Shown one piece after another: positions 4,907 to 5,734 of a stretch of 5,734 nucleotides of DNA. The stretch spans positions 1-5,734 of the forward strand of contig CAISOQ010000268.1 in NCBI GenBank assembly GCA_903887095.1, given 5' to 3'. The notes under the pieces are model-generated. The model saw only the letters and a program-made list of their open reading frames with translations. It had not been told where the DNA came from and did not search any database. Both the position numbers and the translations under genes were made by a program. The DNA is from an uncultured Flavobacteriia bacterium. Its GTDB lineage: Bacteria; Bacteroidota; Bacteroidia; Flavobacteriales_D; Crocinitomicaceae. Position 1 is the first letter of the stretch. Every line of letters starts with the position of its first letter.

Positions 4907-5734
4907 TTACACGAGTTGCTCCAGCGCTATTTCGAATGCAGCTTTCGCGATACCTGTTTTTGATGGATTTTTATCGTATGTTTTCTTTAAAGCATCATGT
5001 ATGATGTTGCTTGTATCTTCAAATATCCCTATATCAGTTAATTCTTTCAAATCATTACTCATAAGGTAAGCGAATACACGTGCCATACCGCAATTAGATA
5101 TAAAATCAGGTATGATTGAAATTGAGTTATCAGCTTTATCTGCAATTGGACCAAAGAATATTTGAGGATCAGCAAAAGGAACATTTGCTCCTGACGAAAT
5201 TACTTCCATACCACCATTAATCATTTGATCAAGTTGAGCCTCTGTAATCATTCGCGATCCAGCACATGGAATAAATACCTCCGCACCAAGATTCCAAATC
5301 CGTGTATTCATTTCTTCGTATGATATCAAATTGGGATGAGCCAATTCATTTCCATTCTTGTTGAGATACAAATCACGAATTTCTTCAAATGTGAAGCCGT
5401 TTTCGTTGATCAAGCCACCAACGCGATCGATTATTCCAACAACTTTTGCACCTTGTTGTGCCAAGTAGTATGCTCCTGCTGAACCAACATTTCCCCAACC
5501 TTGTACGATAACTTTTTTACCAGCTACAGAACCTCCCCACAATGAATAGTAGTGCTTGATTGATTCTGCTACGCCATAACCAGTTATCATGTCGGCTATC
5601 ACATATTTACGATTGATATCTGGAGTGTATTTACCATCCTCTATAACCTTTAACACACCTTGTCTCAATTGACCAATGCGATTGATTTTTTGAGCTTCTC
5701 TTGGTTGAAAGTGGCCATTAAATACGCCTTCTTG
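4907..5734 (-). CDS. Glu/Leu/Phe/Val-type amino-acid dehydrogenase, partial (N-terminus missing)
   Basis: The frame is open to the right edge of the window, giving 275 visible residues of the C-terminal part. The internal TTG at 5668-5666 is not a real start. The enzyme would reversibly deaminate an amino acid to its 2-oxoacid with NAD(P)+. ITGYGVAES (about 50-58) is the family's TGYG(V/L) block. VQGWGNVGSAG (77-87) is the Rossmann dinucleotide loop (GxGNVG), and the aspartate of IIDRVGG (101-107) ends the second strand and hints at NAD+ preference. IPCAGSR (155-161) and SGANVPF (181-187) correspond to the PCA and EGANMP blocks of glutamate dehydrogenases. The expected NAGG motif appears as SNCGMARVF (213-221), which is unusual. 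Substrate cannot be assigned: glutamate is the simplest guess, while leucine or another amino acid remains possible. The substrate-binding domain lies mostly outside the window. Confidence 0.87.
   Translation of the reverse strand, partial: QEGVFNGHFQPREAQKINRIGQLRQGVLKVIEDGKYTPDINRKYVIADMITGYGVAESIKHYYSLWGGSVAGKKVIVQGWGNVGSAGAYYLAQQGAKVVGIIDRVGGLINENGFTFEEIRDLYLNKNGNELAHPNLISYEEMNTRIWNLGAEVFIPCAGSRMITEAQLDQMINGGMEVISSGANVPFADPQIFFGPIADKADNSISIIPDFISNCGMARVFAYLMSNDLKELTDIGIFEDTSNIIHDALKKTYDKNPSKTGIAKAAFEIALEQLV

Noticed and set aside
5666..5668. TTG codon as a start of the dehydrogenase
   Set aside because: The frame continues upstream without a stop for 22 more codons to the window edge, and the protein from the TTG would lack the substrate-binding domain. 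The gene is cut by the window.

Overview
The window looks like a chromosomal segment of a Bacteroidota bacterium, probably order Flavobacteriales. The reasons are the AT-rich intergenic DNA, a promoter of the Bacteroidota type (TAnnTTTG with an upstream TTG), a tRNA gene without an encoded CCA end, few Shine-Dalgarno sequences, and the family variants of the ExbB, ExbD and TonB proteins. The finer taxonomy is inference. Every gene I can support lies on the minus strand, so transcription runs from high to low coordinates.

In order of transcription: an amino-acid dehydrogenase of the Glu/Leu/Phe/Val family enters from the right edge without its N-terminus (4907-5734). After a 6-bp gap comes a NhaD-type Na+/H+ antiporter (3548-4900). 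A short intergenic region (about 3434-3547) with two inverted repeats separates this pair from a TonB energy-transduction cluster: exbB (2669-3433), exbD (2290-2688, overlapping exbB by 20 bp) and a tonB-like gene (1488-2234). The folate gene folC (269-1498) overlaps the end of the tonB-like gene by 11 bp. After folC come a T-rich tract on the transcribed strand, a clear tRNA-type promoter (221-251), a broken partial copy of tRNA-Val (128-176) and an intact tRNA-Val with anticodon TAC (25-99).

The ExbB-ExbD-TonB proteins would use the proton gradient across the inner membrane to drive TonB-dependent transporters in the outer membrane. NhaD exchanges Na+ for H+ across the same membrane. FolC (folate polyglutamylation) and the dehydrogenase (amino-acid/2-oxoacid interconversion) are housekeeping metabolism that appears to be co-transcribed with these membrane genes.

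The protein-coding part is ordinary and I see no new multigene system. The most unusual feature is the tRNA locus: the promoter-proximal tRNA-Val copy has lost its 3' half, and part of its D-arm is exactly replaced by a perfect 14-bp GC-rich palindrome. It sits on the same predicted transcript as the intact gene.
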